Below are positions 36,503-46,720 of a DNA stretch of 64,000 nucleotides, piece by piece. The stretch lies in contig CAXXOV010000001.1 in the NCBI GenBank assembly GCA_963422445.2, positions 62,001 through 126,000 on the forward strand. Reading direction: 5' to 3'. The DNA comes from G963422445 sp963422445. Its GTDB lineage: Bacteria; Pseudomonadota; Alphaproteobacteria; Thalassobaculales; Thalassobaculaceae. Position numbers and translations under genes: made by a program. The notes beneath the pieces were generated by a model, which ran no database searches, was not told the DNA's origin, and was given only the letters and a program-made list of their open reading frames with translations. Position 1 is the first letter of the stretch. Each line of letters begins with the position of its first letter.

Positions 36503-38398
36503 TCAGCCGCCGGCATAACCCATGGTCGAAAGAGCGGCGGCGATCTCCGGCAGTACCGCCGGGTCGTCGATTGTCGCGGGCATCGGATAGTCCTTGTTGT
36601 CGGCGATGCTTTGCATCGTGCCCCTGAGGATCTTGCCGGACCGGGTCTTCGGCAGCCGATTGACGACGACGGCCTGCCGGAACGATGCCACCGGGCCGAT
36701 TTCCTGGCGAACCATGCGCACAACATCGGCAACGATTGCATCATGCGCTGTCGCAACCCCGTCCTTCAGAACCAGGAACCCCAGCGGCACCTGCCCCTTC
36801 AAGGCATCCTCGACCCCGATGACAGCGCATTCCGCAACATCGGAATGGGACGCCAGAACCTCCTCCATACCACCGGTCGACAACCGGTGACCGGCGACAT
36901 TGATGATATCGTCGGTGCGCGACATGACGTGCAGATAGCCGTCCTCGTCGATCACCCCGGCGTCCCCGGTCTGATAGTAGCCGGGATAGTCGGCCATGTA
37001 GCTGTCCTCGAATCGGCGGTCATTGCGCCAAAGTGTCGACAATGCGCTCGGCGGCAATGGAAGCTTGATCGCGATGGCGCCGATTTCGCCCGGCTGCACT
37101 GGCTTGCAGGCCGAATCGAGAACCTGGATGTTCCAGCCAGGGACCGCGCTGGTCGGCGACCCCGGCTTGACCGGCAAGTGCTCTATTCCGAGGCAGTTGG
37201 CCGCCATCGGCCAACCGCTTTCCGTCTGCCACCAATGATCGATCACCGGCACTTTGAGGATCTCTTCGGTCCATTTCAACGTGTCCGGATCGCAGCGCTC
37301 GCCAGCCAGAAATTGTGTCCTGTAATGCGATATGTCGTATTGCCGCAGCATCTTGCCTTCGGGATCCTCCTTCCTGATCGCCCGCATTGCTGTCGGCGCA
37401 GTGAACATGCAGGAGACCTTGTGCTGTGAGATCACCCGCCAGAAGGCGCCGGCATCCGGGGTTCCGACCGGCTTGCCTTCGTAAAGTATCGTGGTGCATC
37501 CATGGAACAGCGGCGCATAGACGATATAGGAATGGCCGACCACCCAGCCGACATCCGAGGCCGCCCAGTACACGCTGCCCAGCTCGACATCATAGACGTT
37601 GCGCATCGACCATTTCAATGCCACGAGATGCCCGGCATTGGGGCGGACCACACCTTTGGGCATTCCTGTGGTGCCCGATGTATAGAGGATGTAAACCGGA
37701 TCCGTCGCCTCGACCTCGGCGCAGTCTGCCGGTGCCGCGCCCTTGTGTGCGGCATGCCATTCGATGTCACGACCCTCGACCAGGGACGCCTCCAGCATCG
37801 GCCGCTGAACGATGATGCAGGTGCCGGGTTTGTGGTCCGACAACGCGATCGCGCCATCCAGCAACGGCTTGTAGTCGACCACCCGGCCAGGCTCGATGCC
37901 GCACGACCCCGAAACGACCAGTTTCGGGGTGGCATCGGCAATCCGTTTGGCCAGCTCATTGGCGGCAAACCCGCCGAAGACCGTGCTGTGGACCGCGCCG
38001 ATCCTGGCGCAGGCGAGCATCGCTATCAGCGCTTCCGGAATCATCGGCATGTAGACGATCACGCGATCGCCGTAGCCGACGCCATATTTGCGCAGAACCC
38101 CGGCGAACGCCGCAACCGCGTCCCGCATCTCCCGATAGGACATCGACGTCACGCTGCCGGTCACCGGACTGTCATGAATGACTGCGGCCTGGTCGCCGCG
38201 CCCGGCCTCGACATGGCGGTCGAGGGCATTGTAGCAGGTATTGATCCGACCGCCGGCAAACCATCGGGTATAGGGAGGATTGTCGTTATCCAGCACCCGG
38301 TCCCACCGCTTTTGCCAGACGACATCCTCAGCCGCATCGCCCCAGAACCCCTCCGGATCCTCAAGCGACCGGCGGTAAACCTCCGCGTAACGCCCCAT
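36503..38398 (-). CDS. prpE: Propionyl-CoA synthetase (PrpE-like acyl-CoA synthetase)
   Basis: 631 residues starting MGRYAEVYRRSLEDPEGFWG, with a GGAGG just upstream; the open frame to 38578 overlaps prfB and was trimmed. The ACS-family P-loop is YILYTSGTTGMPKGVVR; further motifs are DHWWQTESGWP and YYQTGDAGVIDEDGYLHVM. The catalytic Lys is in PKTRSGKILRGTM near the C-terminus, where acetylation switches off this family. It activates propionate, or acetate, to the CoA thioester with ATP. Length and the N-terminal WQKRWDRVLD region favour PrpE over Acs. Confidence 0.85.
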   Translation of the reverse strand: MGRYAEVYRRSLEDPEGFWGDAAEDVVWQKRWDRVLDNDNPPYTRWFAGGRINTCYNALDRHVEAGRGDQAAVIHDSPVTGSVTSMSYREMRDAVAAFAGVLRKYGVGYGDRVIVYMPMIPEALIAMLACARIGAVHSTVFGGFAANELAKRIADATPKLVVSGSCGIEPGRVVDYKPLLDGAIALSDHKPGTCIIVQRPMLEASLVEGRDIEWHAAHKGAAPADCAEVEATDPVYILYTSGTTGMPKGVVRPNAGHLVALKWSMRNVYDVELGSVYWAASDVGWVVGHSYIVYAPLFHGCTTILYEGKPVGTPDAGAFWRVISQHKVSCMFTAPTAMRAIRKEDPEGKMLRQYDISHYRTQFLAGERCDPDTLKWTEEILKVPVIDHWWQTESGWPMAANCLGIEHLPVKPGSPTSAVPGWNIQVLDSACKPVQPGEIGAIAIKLPLPPSALSTLWRNDRRFEDSYMADYPGYYQTGDAGVIDEDGYLHVMSRTDDIINVAGHRLSTGGMEEVLASHSDVAECAVIGVEDALKGQVPLGFLVLKDGVATAHDAIVADVVRMVRQEIGPVASFRQAVVVNRLPKTRSGKILRGTMQSIADNKDYPMPATIDDPAVLPEIAAALSTMGYAGG

Positions 38399-38498
38399 TG
38401 GCCTCCTCCCTCTCATACCGGCGACGCCGTTACCGTGACTTTGCGCCAAGACCCGGCAGCGGACAAGCACACCGTACCGCAGTCCGTTCCATCCGACT

Positions 38499-39624
38499 CT
38501 AACCAGGCGCTGTTTCGGCCCCGGAGGCGCCGATCTTGAGAGACAGGGCGGCGTCGAGAAATCGGTCGATCTCACCATTCAGCACCGCCTGGGTATCAGA
38601 GGTTTCCTCGCCAGTGCGCAGATCCTTGATCATCTGATAAGGCTGCAGGACATAGGATCGGATCTGGTGGCCCCATCCGATATCGGACTTGCTCGCCTCG
38701 ATCGCACTGGCTGCCTCCTCGCGACGGCGAATTTCGAGTTCGTAAAGCCGGGCCCGGAGCATCGCCATTGCCGTCGCCCGGTTGCGATGCTGCGACCGGT
38801 CATTCTGGCATTGCACGACGACACCGGTCGGAATATGGGTGATTCGCACGGCTGAATCGGTCCGGTTCACATGCTGGCCGCCGGCGCCCGACGCCCGGTA
38901 GGTATCGATACGGAGATCCTTGTCCTCGACGATCACCTCGACCGAATCGTCGACCACTGGATAGACCCAGACCGAAGCGAAGCTGGTATGGCGCCGGGCT
39001 GCGCTGTCAAATGGCGAAATCCGCACCAGCCGGTGCACCCCGCTTTCAGTCTTCAACCAGCCATAGGCATTATGGCCAGACACTCTGACCGTCGCCGATT
39101 TCAATCCGGCCTCCTCGCCGGCACTGCTTTCAAGATGATCGACATTGTAGCTGCGGGCCAGACCCCAGCGGTTGTACATGCGCAGCAGCATCTCAGCCCA
39201 GTCCTGCGCCTCCGTCCCGCCGGAACCGGCGTGAATTTCGAGGTAGCAGTCATTGGCATCCGCCTCGCCCGACAACAACGCTTCGAGTTGCCGCTTGCGA
39301 CTGGTCTGGAGCAGGGAATTCAGGGTGGACTCGGCTTCGGTGACGATATCGGTCTCGCCCTCGGCTTCGGCGAGTTCAATCAGTTCGACGGTCTCGGCCA
39401 ATGTCGTCACAAGTCCGTTAACGTCGCCAATCGCCCGTTCAAGCCGGGTCCGCTCCTGCAGCACGGTCTGGGCGTGCCTGCGATCATTCCAGAGGTCCGG
39501 ATCCTCGGAAACGGCATTCAGTTCGGCCAGTCGAAGATTGGCCTGATCCCAGTCAAAGATGCCTCCTGAGCAATTCGATCGATTGCCGGATCTCGTCTGC
39601 CGTGGCAGCGGTTTCAGCACGCAT
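38499..39624 (-). CDS. prfB: Peptide chain release factor 2, with programmed +1 frameshift
   Basis: Translation starts at an ATG at 39624 (MRAETAATADEIRQSIELLR) and reaches CTT-TGA-C at 39558-39552. The stop TGA is bypassed by +1 slippage, and reading continues FDWDQANLRLAELNAVSEDP. An AGGAGG just before CTTTGAC is the stimulating Shine-Dalgarno site. This is the classic autoregulation of RF2. The release motif GGQ (ASGAGGQHVNRTDSA) and the TGA/TAA-reading SPF tripeptide (VRISPFDSAARRH) are intact. The full product is about 374 residues. It ends the amidase/PBP1a/prfB reverse-strand run. Confidence 0.95.
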
Positions 39625-39670
39625 GAGGAACTCCAGACAACTACGGAATCAGGATTCTGTCCGATCCGCT

Positions 39671-42109
39671 CTAATATAGGCCGTCGGTGGATCCCGCAAG
39701 AACCGGCGGCAGCCCGTCGCCCGGCCGGCGCCCACGGCCGGGCGTGCCGTCGATCACCTGGCTGGCGCTGGCCGGCGCGGTTCCGGGCTTGAAGGGTTCG
39801 ACGATGACCTTCTCGTCACCCGCCTGCGCCAAGGCACCGGTTTCGGCGTTGATGCGCACATGGAGCACGCCGGCCGGGGTCCGGAACGGAACCTCTGGCT
39901 CGCCGGCAAGAGCTCTGACCATGAAACGCTTGAAGATCGGCACCGCGACGCTTGATCCGGTATCATGCGGACCCAGCGTCCGCGGACGGTCGAACCCGAC
40001 AAAGACGCCGACAACGAGGTCCGGCGCGAACCCGATGAACCAGGAGTCGACATTGTCATTGGTCGTACCGGTCTTGCCGGCAAGCGGCCTGTCAAGTGAT
40101 GCGATACGCCGGCCTGTGCCACGTTGCACCACGCCTTCGAGCATCCTCACGATCTGGTAGGCCGATGCCGGATCGGCAATCTGCTCGCGTATGTCCTGGA
40201 GCCATGGCACCGAGCCGCCTGTCCAGGTGCCGCGGCGGCAGCCAGGGCACGGCCGCTGATCATGACGAAACACCGTGCGGCCGTTCCGATCCTGTATCCG
40301 ATCGATCAGCGTGGGCGTAATCCGTTTGCCGCCATTGACAAGCATGCCATAGCCGGCGGTCAACCGCATCAGGGTCGTCTCGACAGCGCCGAGAGCCATC
40401 GACAAATGTGGCGGCATCGTGTCGACAATCCCGAACCGACGGGCATATTCGCCGACCCGATCCATGCCGATCTCGCGCGCCAAGCGAACGGTCATCAGAT
40501 TGCGCGATTTTTCGATCCCGAGCCGCATGGTGCTCAGGCCGTAGAATTTTTTCGTATAGTTCGCGGGTTTCCACTTCCCGAGTCCGGGGCCCTGATCGAT
40601 CACGAATGGCGCATCGAGAATCCGGGTCGCCGGTGTCAGCCCCTGTTCGAGGGCTGCGATATAGACGAACGGCTTGAACACCGAACCGGGCTGACGAACC
40701 GCCTGGGTGGCACGGTTGAACTGGGATAATGCGTAGTCCCAACCGCCGCTCATCGCCAGAATCCGGCCAGTATGCGGGTCAAGCGCGATGATGGCGCCGC
40801 CAACATTCGGAATCTGCCGCAATGCATAGGTATCGGCCGGATAAGGCGCGTTATTGGCATCGACACCAACGGGCTCGACATACACGATATCGCCTGGCGC
40901 CAGGACCGATGTGGCCGTTCTGATCTTGCCGCCAAGCCGCTGCCGTTCCTTCCAGGCTCTGGCCCAGCCAAGTTCCGATAATGGAATCGTGCCTCGACGG
41001 TCATCAACGAAACCGATGACGGCTTGCGTCTTGTCGACCGAAAGCACCAGGGCGATGTGCCAGGCGTCAGGCATGCCATCCGGACGGCCGGTGGCGCCGA
41101 GCCGGTGTTGCCAGCCCGGATCGACCGTCCATCTGGCAACCGGACCACGCCAGCCATGCCGCCGGTCATAGTGCATGAGCCCATATTGCAGGGCCTCCCT
41201 GGCGATCGTTTGGAGACGCGGCGCCAATGTCGTTCGCACCGAGAGCCCGCCGCCATAGACCCCCGAGGCGCCGTACCGGTCGATCAGCTGCCGGCGGACT
41301 TCTTCGGCAAAATATGGCGCATCGACGAAATCGATCGATGAGCGCGGCCGGATTACGAGCGGAGCAGCCCGCGCCACCTGTGCCGCCGCTTCGGTGACAA
41401 AGTCGTTTGCAAGCATCTGCCCGATCACCCAGTTGCGGCGATTGACCGCGGCCAGGTGCTTGCGAATCGGGTGATAATTGTTGGGCGCCTTGGGCAGGGC
41501 CGCGAGAAAAGCCGAGTCCTCCAGAGTCAACTCGTCAAGCGACTTGTCGAAATAGTTGAGCGCGGCGGCGGCGGCACCGTATGACCCGAAGCCGAGATAG
41601 ATCTCGTTCAGATAGAGTTCGAGAATCCGGTCCTTCGACAGGGCGCGCTCGATTCGAAGCGCCAGGATCGCCTCCTTGATCTTGCGTTCCAGCGAGGCTT
41701 CATTGGTCAGCAGAAAATTTTTCGCGACCTGCTGGGTGATTGTCGAAGCGCCGCGGGGCCGCCGGTTGGTTCCGACAGTCCAGAGATTGGTAACTGCGGC
41801 GACAGCGAGGCTCGGAAAATCGATGCCGTGATGCGAGTAGAAATTCTTGTCTTCCGCCGCCAGGAACGCATTGATGACATGCCTCGGCATTGCTGAAACC
41901 GGCACGAAGATCCGGCGCTGGGATGCATATTCGGCAAGCAGGCTCCCGTCGCCGGCATGGACCCGGGTCACGACCGGTGGCTGGTAGTCCGCCAACCGCT
42001 TGTAATCCGGCAGTCCCTGACCGTACCGGACGAAGCCCCAGCCCACGGCAACAGCACCGGCCGCACCGAGAACCAGGACCAGCGACGTCAGATAGAGTAT
42101 CCAGCGCAT
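39671..42109 (-). CDS. mrcA: Class A penicillin-binding protein 1A
   Basis: 812 residues with a signal anchor at 4-30. The glycosyltransferase GT51 domain contains AFLAAEDKNFYSHHGID and RGASTITQQVAKNFLLTNE. The transpeptidase domain has the active-site SxxK in RQPGSVFKPFVYIAAL and a KTGTTNDNVDSW motif. It polymerises and cross-links peptidoglycan at the inner membrane. The proline- and glycine-rich C-terminus is short. Gene order amidase, mrcA, prfB is widely conserved in alphaproteobacteria. Confidence 0.9.
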   Translation of the reverse strand: MRWILYLTSLVLVLGAAGAVAVGWGFVRYGQGLPDYKRLADYQPPVVTRVHAGDGSLLAEYASQRRIFVPVSAMPRHVINAFLAAEDKNFYSHHGIDFPSLAVAAVTNLWTVGTNRRPRGASTITQQVAKNFLLTNEASLERKIKEAILALRIERALSKDRILELYLNEIYLGFGSYGAAAAALNYFDKSLDELTLEDSAFLAALPKAPNNYHPIRKHLAAVNRRNWVIGQMLANDFVTEAAAQVARAAPLVIRPRSSIDFVDAPYFAEEVRRQLIDRYGASGVYGGGLSVRTTLAPRLQTIAREALQYGLMHYDRRHGWRGPVARWTVDPGWQHRLGATGRPDGMPDAWHIALVLSVDKTQAVIGFVDDRRGTIPLSELGWARAWKERQRLGGKIRTATSVLAPGDIVYVEPVGVDANNAPYPADTYALRQIPNVGGAIIALDPHTGRILAMSGGWDYALSQFNRATQAVRQPGSVFKPFVYIAALEQGLTPATRILDAPFVIDQGPGLGKWKPANYTKKFYGLSTMRLGIEKSRNLMTVRLAREIGMDRVGEYARRFGIVDTMPPHLSMALGAVETTLMRLTAGYGMLVNGGKRITPTLIDRIQDRNGRTVFRHDQRPCPGCRRGTWTGGSVPWLQDIREQIADPASAYQIVRMLEGVVQRGTGRRIASLDRPLAGKTGTTNDNVDSWFIGFAPDLVVGVFVGFDRPRTLGPHDTGSSVAVPIFKRFMVRALAGEPEVPFRTPAGVLHVRINAETGALAQAGDEKVIVEPFKPGTAPASASQVIDGTPGRGRRPGDGLPPVLAGSTDGLY

Positions 42110-42220
42110 GTTTCGAACCTCTCGGATCTGCCGCCGATCCTGGTGGTTCCGGCCGGGATGCGACCGTCAACGACAGAAGCCGATCATCGAGGCGAAATAT
42201 GCCGATCTTGTGGCACGCCG

Positions 42221-43471
42221 TCAACGCGCGGCGGCGCGAATTTCCCCGAAATACCGGTCGATACCGCGCAGCAGGGCACGCGCCAGGGTTTCCTGGAATT
42301 TCCGCGTGCGGAGCAATCGCGCATCATCCGGATTCGAGAGATATCCGATCTCCAGCAAGGCGGACGGAACATCGAGTCCCTTGAGAACCGCGAATCCGGC
42401 AAACCGGTGCGCCCGCTTGCGCGTTCGCACCGATGTGCGAAGCGATTCGGCGAGGTACTCGGCAAGGATCGCCGACCGGTTCATGGTCTTCCTTTGTTTC
42501 ATTTCGATCAGAAACCGCTTGATTTCCGGCGGCGCCTCTTCCTCGAGGTCGATCCCGGCCGTGATGTCGGACCGATTCTCGGCTTCGGCGAGTCGGGCAG
42601 CCTCCTTGTCCGAAGCCCGCTCCGACAAGGTATAGACCGACGCGCCTCGGACGGATCTTCTACCGATCGAATCGGCATGGATTGAAAGAAACAGGTCGGC
42701 TCCGGCCGCATGCGCGATCGCCACCCGTTGCCGCAACGGAATATACAGGTCGCGACTTCTGGTCAGCACCACCTGGTAGCGCCCGCTCTGTTCGAGAATT
42801 CGCTTGATGATCTTCGACGCTGTCAGAACCACAGCTTTTTCATGCGCCCCCAAGACCCCGATGGCCCCCGGATCGACACCGCCATGGCCCGGGTCGATGA
42901 CAATACGCCAGCGCTTTCCACCCCGTTCCATCGGCAGGGGCGGAAGCAATATCCGTGGTTTGGCGGCGCCATGTCCGGCCTTGAGACGGCGGATCGAATC
43001 CTTCGATGCCGTGACGAACGCCCGGTGCGAGGTCGGCACCAGGTCAAGCACCAGACGGTGAGCGTCTTGGCCCCGCGGCGGCAGAATAAAGATCTTATTG
43101 ATCTGGAACGGTTTTTCGAGATCGATGACGACTCGGGATTCGTCCGGCTTGAACAGACCGAAGCGATAACCGGCGATGCCGAACCGGGCCCGGGTCGATG
43201 GCTCCAGAGCTTTGAAATCGATCTCGGGCAGCACCAGCACGATGCGATACGGATTGGTAAGAACAAAATGTGAATACCTGACCGGCTGGTCGAGATCCAT
43301 CACGACCCGGGTCTTGTCGGGATGCGATCCAAGCCTGAGATCAAGCATCCTTGGCGTCTTCGCCAGACTGGCGCCCGCAGACACGGCAACGGCCATGGAC
43401 ACAACGGCGAACAGGGCCAGGAACCGTGCCGCCGCGCCGGCAAGCTGCATTCGGCCAGTTCGTCCGATCAT
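42221..43471 (-). CDS. amiC: N-acetylmuramoyl-L-alanine amidase (AmiC type)
   Basis: About 416 residues from the chosen ATG (MIGRTGRMQLAGAAARFLAL), with a hydrophobic signal peptide ending near SAGASLA. An AMIN domain follows (LRLGSHPDKTRVVMDLDQPV). The amidase_3 zinc site is His in DPGHGGVDPG, Glu in AHEKAVVL, His in SIHADSIG and the catalytic Glu in LLEIGYLSNP. It cleaves septal peptidoglycan during division. A promoter-like TATACT at 43502-43507 argues for a start at or below 43471; an ATG at 43501 would leave no leader. Confidence 0.9.
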   Translation of the reverse strand: MIGRTGRMQLAGAAARFLALFAVVSMAVAVSAGASLAKTPRMLDLRLGSHPDKTRVVMDLDQPVRYSHFVLTNPYRIVLVLPEIDFKALEPSTRARFGIAGYRFGLFKPDESRVVIDLEKPFQINKIFILPPRGQDAHRLVLDLVPTSHRAFVTASKDSIRRLKAGHGAAKPRILLPPLPMERGGKRWRIVIDPGHGGVDPGAIGVLGAHEKAVVLTASKIIKRILEQSGRYQVVLTRSRDLYIPLRQRVAIAHAAGADLFLSIHADSIGRRSVRGASVYTLSERASDKEAARLAEAENRSDITAGIDLEEEAPPEIKRFLIEMKQRKTMNRSAILAEYLAESLRTSVRTRKRAHRFAGFAVLKGLDVPSALLEIGYLSNPDDARLLRTRKFQETLARALLRGIDRYFGEIRAAAR

Positions 43472-43501
43472 TGGCCCAACATCCCAACCAGAACTCGCCA
43501 T

Positions 43502-43529
43502 AGTATAGACAAAGTTCAGGTGCCCGCAA
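43502..43529 (-). promoter_or_regulatory. Possible sigma-70 promoter of amiC
   Basis: On the reverse strand TTGCGG (43529-43524) and TATACT (43507-43502) are spaced by 16 bases. The -10 box matches five of six consensus bases, the -35 only three. It would start transcription about 20 bases before the chosen ATG of the amidase gene. Confidence 0.35.
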
Positions 43530-44048
43530 ACATTTTGTACTGAATCATCGTGATAGGCGGTTTTGTTCGTATCTGACTTGATGATGGGCATCCGTCAAAG
43601 AAGACCTTGCCTTTGCTGGCGAAAGACACTAGTGTTCCAATTCTGTCGGATTTCGAATGTCCGGATGAACGATGCTTCCTCACGAAGCAGCGACAGAAAC
43701 GGCTTCCTTGGAGAAGCCGACCGCCGATCTGAAAACCCGTAGGACACCGTCCTGACGTGACGCCCGCGCATGATATTGCGACAGATTGCCCGATTACCCT
43801 TGGCATTGCCGGGGTAAATGTGGCGAACGTGATCGCGTGGCAGGTTCAGCCCCGCCGATGCGGCGACGGATGCGAAACGTCAATCCCTCGGCCTGCACGA
43901 CAGTTTCGACGCGCAGGCCGTCATGAATTCCACACCACGTCCGCGACGACGTCTGAGCGATTGCGCGCGCTCGGCATGCCGCCCGGCATCGCTCCTGCGC
44001 CGCCTGGCAGACGCGATGATCCGGCGGACGTTCGGGAGCTGACCCCCA
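43530..44048. other. Long leader region of rne
   Basis: About 500 bases without a gene lie between the divergent amidase and rne genes; open frames here are shadows. In well studied bacteria rne carries a long structured 5' leader through which RNase E controls its own mRNA. This region is a plausible site for the same, but I cannot show a specific structure. No clear Shine-Dalgarno site sits right before the rne ATG beyond GGGAGCTGAC. Confidence 0.4.
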
Positions 44049-46673
44049 ATGACCAAACGCATGCTTATCGATGCCACCCAACCGGAAGAAACCCGGGTGG
44101 TTCTGACCAGCGGAAATCAGGTCGAAGACTTTGATTTCGAGATAACTGACCGTAAGATTCTCAAAGGCAATATCTATCTCGCCCGGATTGTCCGGGTCGA
44201 ACCGTCACTTCAGGCGGCCTTCGTCGAATATGGCGGCGGCCGCCACGGTTTCCTGGCGTTCAACGAGATCCATCCCGATTACTATCGGATTCCGATGGAG
44301 GATCGCCAGGCCCTGATCGAGTCGCAGAAGGCGCACGAAGCGCGCGACCCGGACGACGACATCGACGATCTTCCGGACGTCGGCGACGGAGCGTCGGACG
44401 CGGACACCGATGGCGAGGCTGGCGAGGACGGCAACGCTCAGGCCGTTGGCGACGCCGCCGAAGACAACGGCGAAGCCGATACAAAACCCCGGATGCGGTC
44501 ACGCAAGGGGTCGGGGTCACGGAGTCAGTCCGCCGGCGAGACAACCCGGCGGGGCCCGTCGCACCGATCCTACAAAATCCAGGAAGTCATCACCCGGCGC
44601 CAGATCATGCTGGTGCAAGTGGTCAAGGACGAACGGGGCAACAAGGGTGCGGCGCTGTCGACCTATCTGTCTCTCGCCGGTCGGTATTGCGTGCTCATGC
44701 CGAACACCCCGCGCGGCGGCGGTGTCAGCCGCAAGATAACCGACGGCGCCGACCGCAAGCGCCTCAAGACGGTGGTTGACGACCTCGACGTGCCGTCAGG
44801 CATGGCGATCATCGTACGGACGGCCGGAAGCCAGCGCACAAAGGCGGAAATCAAGCGCGACTACGAATATCTGCTCCGGTTGTGGGAACAGATCCGCGAA
44901 CTCACTCTCGAGTCAAAGGCGTCCTGCCTGATTCACGAGGAAGCCAATCTGATCCGGCGTTCCATCCGGGATCTTTACACCAAGGACATCGAAGAAGTTC
45001 TTGTCGAAGGTGATGACGCGTACACCACGGCAAAGAGCTTCATGAAAACCCTGATGCCGAGCCACGCCCGGCGGATCAAGCGTTTCAGCAATGGCGGTGT
45101 CCCACTCTATCAGCAATACCAGGTTGAAGGTCAGATCGACAGGATTCATGCCTCGACCGTGCAGTTGCCTTCCGGCGGCTATGTCGTGTTCAGCCAGACC
45201 GAGGCGCTGGTGGCGATCGACGTCAATTCCGGGCGGGCGACCCGCGAACGGAACATCGAGGAGACGGCGGTCAAGACAAATCTTGAGGCCGCATCGGTGA
45301 TCGCCCGCCAATTGCGCCTGCGGGACCTCGCCGGGCTAGTGGTGATCGACTTCATCGACATGGACGGCCCGCGCAACCAGCATGCCGTCGAACGCAAGAT
45401 GAAAGAGGAGATCAGGACCGATCGGGCGCGTACGCAACTCGGGCGTATCAGCCAGTTCGGCCTGTTGGAGATGTCGCGGCAGCGTCTACGCCCCAGCGTC
45501 ACAGAAGCCAGCACCATCGCCTGTCCGCATTGCGAGGGTAGTGGGCGCGTCCGCACGATCGATTCGGCCGCCCTGCACGTGCTTCGAGATATCGAAGAAG
45601 AGGGCCTGAGGCAGCAGGCTTCGGACATCTCGGTGCATCTGCCATCAGAGATCGGATTCTACATCCTGAACCACAAGCGTGACGTGCTGGCAATGATGGA
45701 ACAGCGCTACGGCTTCACGGTGCGGATCGCGCCAGACGACTCCCTGATCTCGCCCGATCACCGGATCGAGCGCGCGACATCGAAGGCGCTATCCGACCGC
45801 AATCAGAGCATGCAAGCAGCTGTTGCCGAAGCCCCGGCTTCAGCCGGGGCTTCTCAGGGCCGCCGCAAGCGGACCGCTTCAGACGATAGCGGGGACGATG
45901 AAGGCAAATCGCGACGACGGCGACGGCAACCGCGGCGATCCGAAAGCACCGAGATCGATGCAGCCCAGAGCGGGGACGTCGCTGCGCTTCCCGCGGAGGA
46001 TACATCCGACGGTAATGACGAGGCCTGCAGCAATGACGGATCCCGGTCCCGGCGGCGGCGCGGCCGGCGCGGCGGACGCCGACGGATGCGGCGCGAGCAC
46101 AGTGATGCGACAACGCTTGCCGAAAATGACGTCAGCATTGAAGATCAAGCTGACAGCGTCCCCGATGACAACGCTCCCGCTGCCAGTGAGCCGGAAGACA
46201 CGGTAATGGAGTCGCGCGCCCCGGAAACGCCTGACGGGGATGTCGAAGCACCGGCGAAATTACCGCGAAAACGGGCTGCCCGTCCACGACGCAAACGTGG
46301 CCCAGCGGAAACACCGTCTGGAACGGACGCGTCGGACGCGGCAGAAACGCCGGTCGTCATCGAAACAACAAAAGTGACCGGAACACGGACTCCCGCGGAA
46401 ACACCGGCCACGGCGGACATGCCCGCCACGCAAGACGCATTGATTGCGGCAACTAAACCCGTTGCCGCCAAAGCACCGGATGCAACGGAAACGCCGAACC
46501 CTGCGCCGAATGACGCAATCGCGGAGCCGGTTCCGGTCAAGAGCACGCAAGCATCGGTCTCCGACAGCGCCACGAACGAGGAAGCCGCTGATCTGACCGA
46601 TGTGATTACCGTCAGTGGTACGGCCACTGCGTCAGGCCCGTCGCGACGTGGCTGGTGGAATCGTTCGTCGTAA
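44049..46673 (+). CDS. rne: Ribonuclease E
   Basis: 874 residues. The N-terminal S1 domain (KGNIYLARIVRVEPSLQAAF) is interrupted at about 98-165 by an acidic then basic insertion (DPDDDIDDLPDVGDGASD, RMRSRKGSGSRSQSAG), typical of alphaproteobacterial RNase E. The DNase-I-like catalytic part has the Asp residues of VVIDFIDMDGPRN and the segment FGLLEMSRQRLRPS. The zinc link is ACPHCEGSGR. From about residue 590 the protein is disordered: Arg-rich blocks (GRRKRTASDDS, RRRRRQPRR, RRRRGRRGGRRRMRR) alternate with acidic, Ala/Thr/Pro-rich stretches. This is the degradosome scaffold. It turns over mRNA and processes rRNA. Confidence 0.95.
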   Translation: MTKRMLIDATQPEETRVVLTSGNQVEDFDFEITDRKILKGNIYLARIVRVEPSLQAAFVEYGGGRHGFLAFNEIHPDYYRIPMEDRQALIESQKAHEARDPDDDIDDLPDVGDGASDADTDGEAGEDGNAQAVGDAAEDNGEADTKPRMRSRKGSGSRSQSAGETTRRGPSHRSYKIQEVITRRQIMLVQVVKDERGNKGAALSTYLSLAGRYCVLMPNTPRGGGVSRKITDGADRKRLKTVVDDLDVPSGMAIIVRTAGSQRTKAEIKRDYEYLLRLWEQIRELTLESKASCLIHEEANLIRRSIRDLYTKDIEEVLVEGDDAYTTAKSFMKTLMPSHARRIKRFSNGGVPLYQQYQVEGQIDRIHASTVQLPSGGYVVFSQTEALVAIDVNSGRATRERNIEETAVKTNLEAASVIARQLRLRDLAGLVVIDFIDMDGPRNQHAVERKMKEEIRTDRARTQLGRISQFGLLEMSRQRLRPSVTEASTIACPHCEGSGRVRTIDSAALHVLRDIEEEGLRQQASDISVHLPSEIGFYILNHKRDVLAMMEQRYGFTVRIAPDDSLISPDHRIERATSKALSDRNQSMQAAVAEAPASAGASQGRRKRTASDDSGDDEGKSRRRRRQPRRSESTEIDAAQSGDVAALPAEDTSDGNDEACSNDGSRSRRRRGRRGGRRRMRREHSDATTLAENDVSIEDQADSVPDDNAPAASEPEDTVMESRAPETPDGDVEAPAKLPRKRAARPRRKRGPAETPSGTDASDAAETPVVIETTKVTGTRTPAETPATADMPATQDALIAATKPVAAKAPDATETPNPAPNDAIAEPVPVKSTQASVSDSATNEEAADLTDVITVSGTATASGPSRRGWWNRSS
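45828..45853. repeat. Perfect palindrome inside rne
   Basis: GAAGCCCCGGCT and AGCCGGGGCTTC, 12 bases each, are exact inverted partners separated by two bases. They lie in frame within rne and encode EAPASAGAS at the junction of catalytic core and scaffold. The RNA would form a very stable hairpin. It may be an inserted palindromic repeat or a coding accident. Confidence 0.7.
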
Positions 46674-46720
46674 CGTGGGATCAGCCGGTAGCGTCCGGGT
46701 CGTCGCCCGCCCTCCGGATG

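Noticed and set aside
36263..37429. 388-codon forward frame over prpE
   Set aside because: Antisense to the acyl-CoA synthetase, whose motifs are unambiguous.
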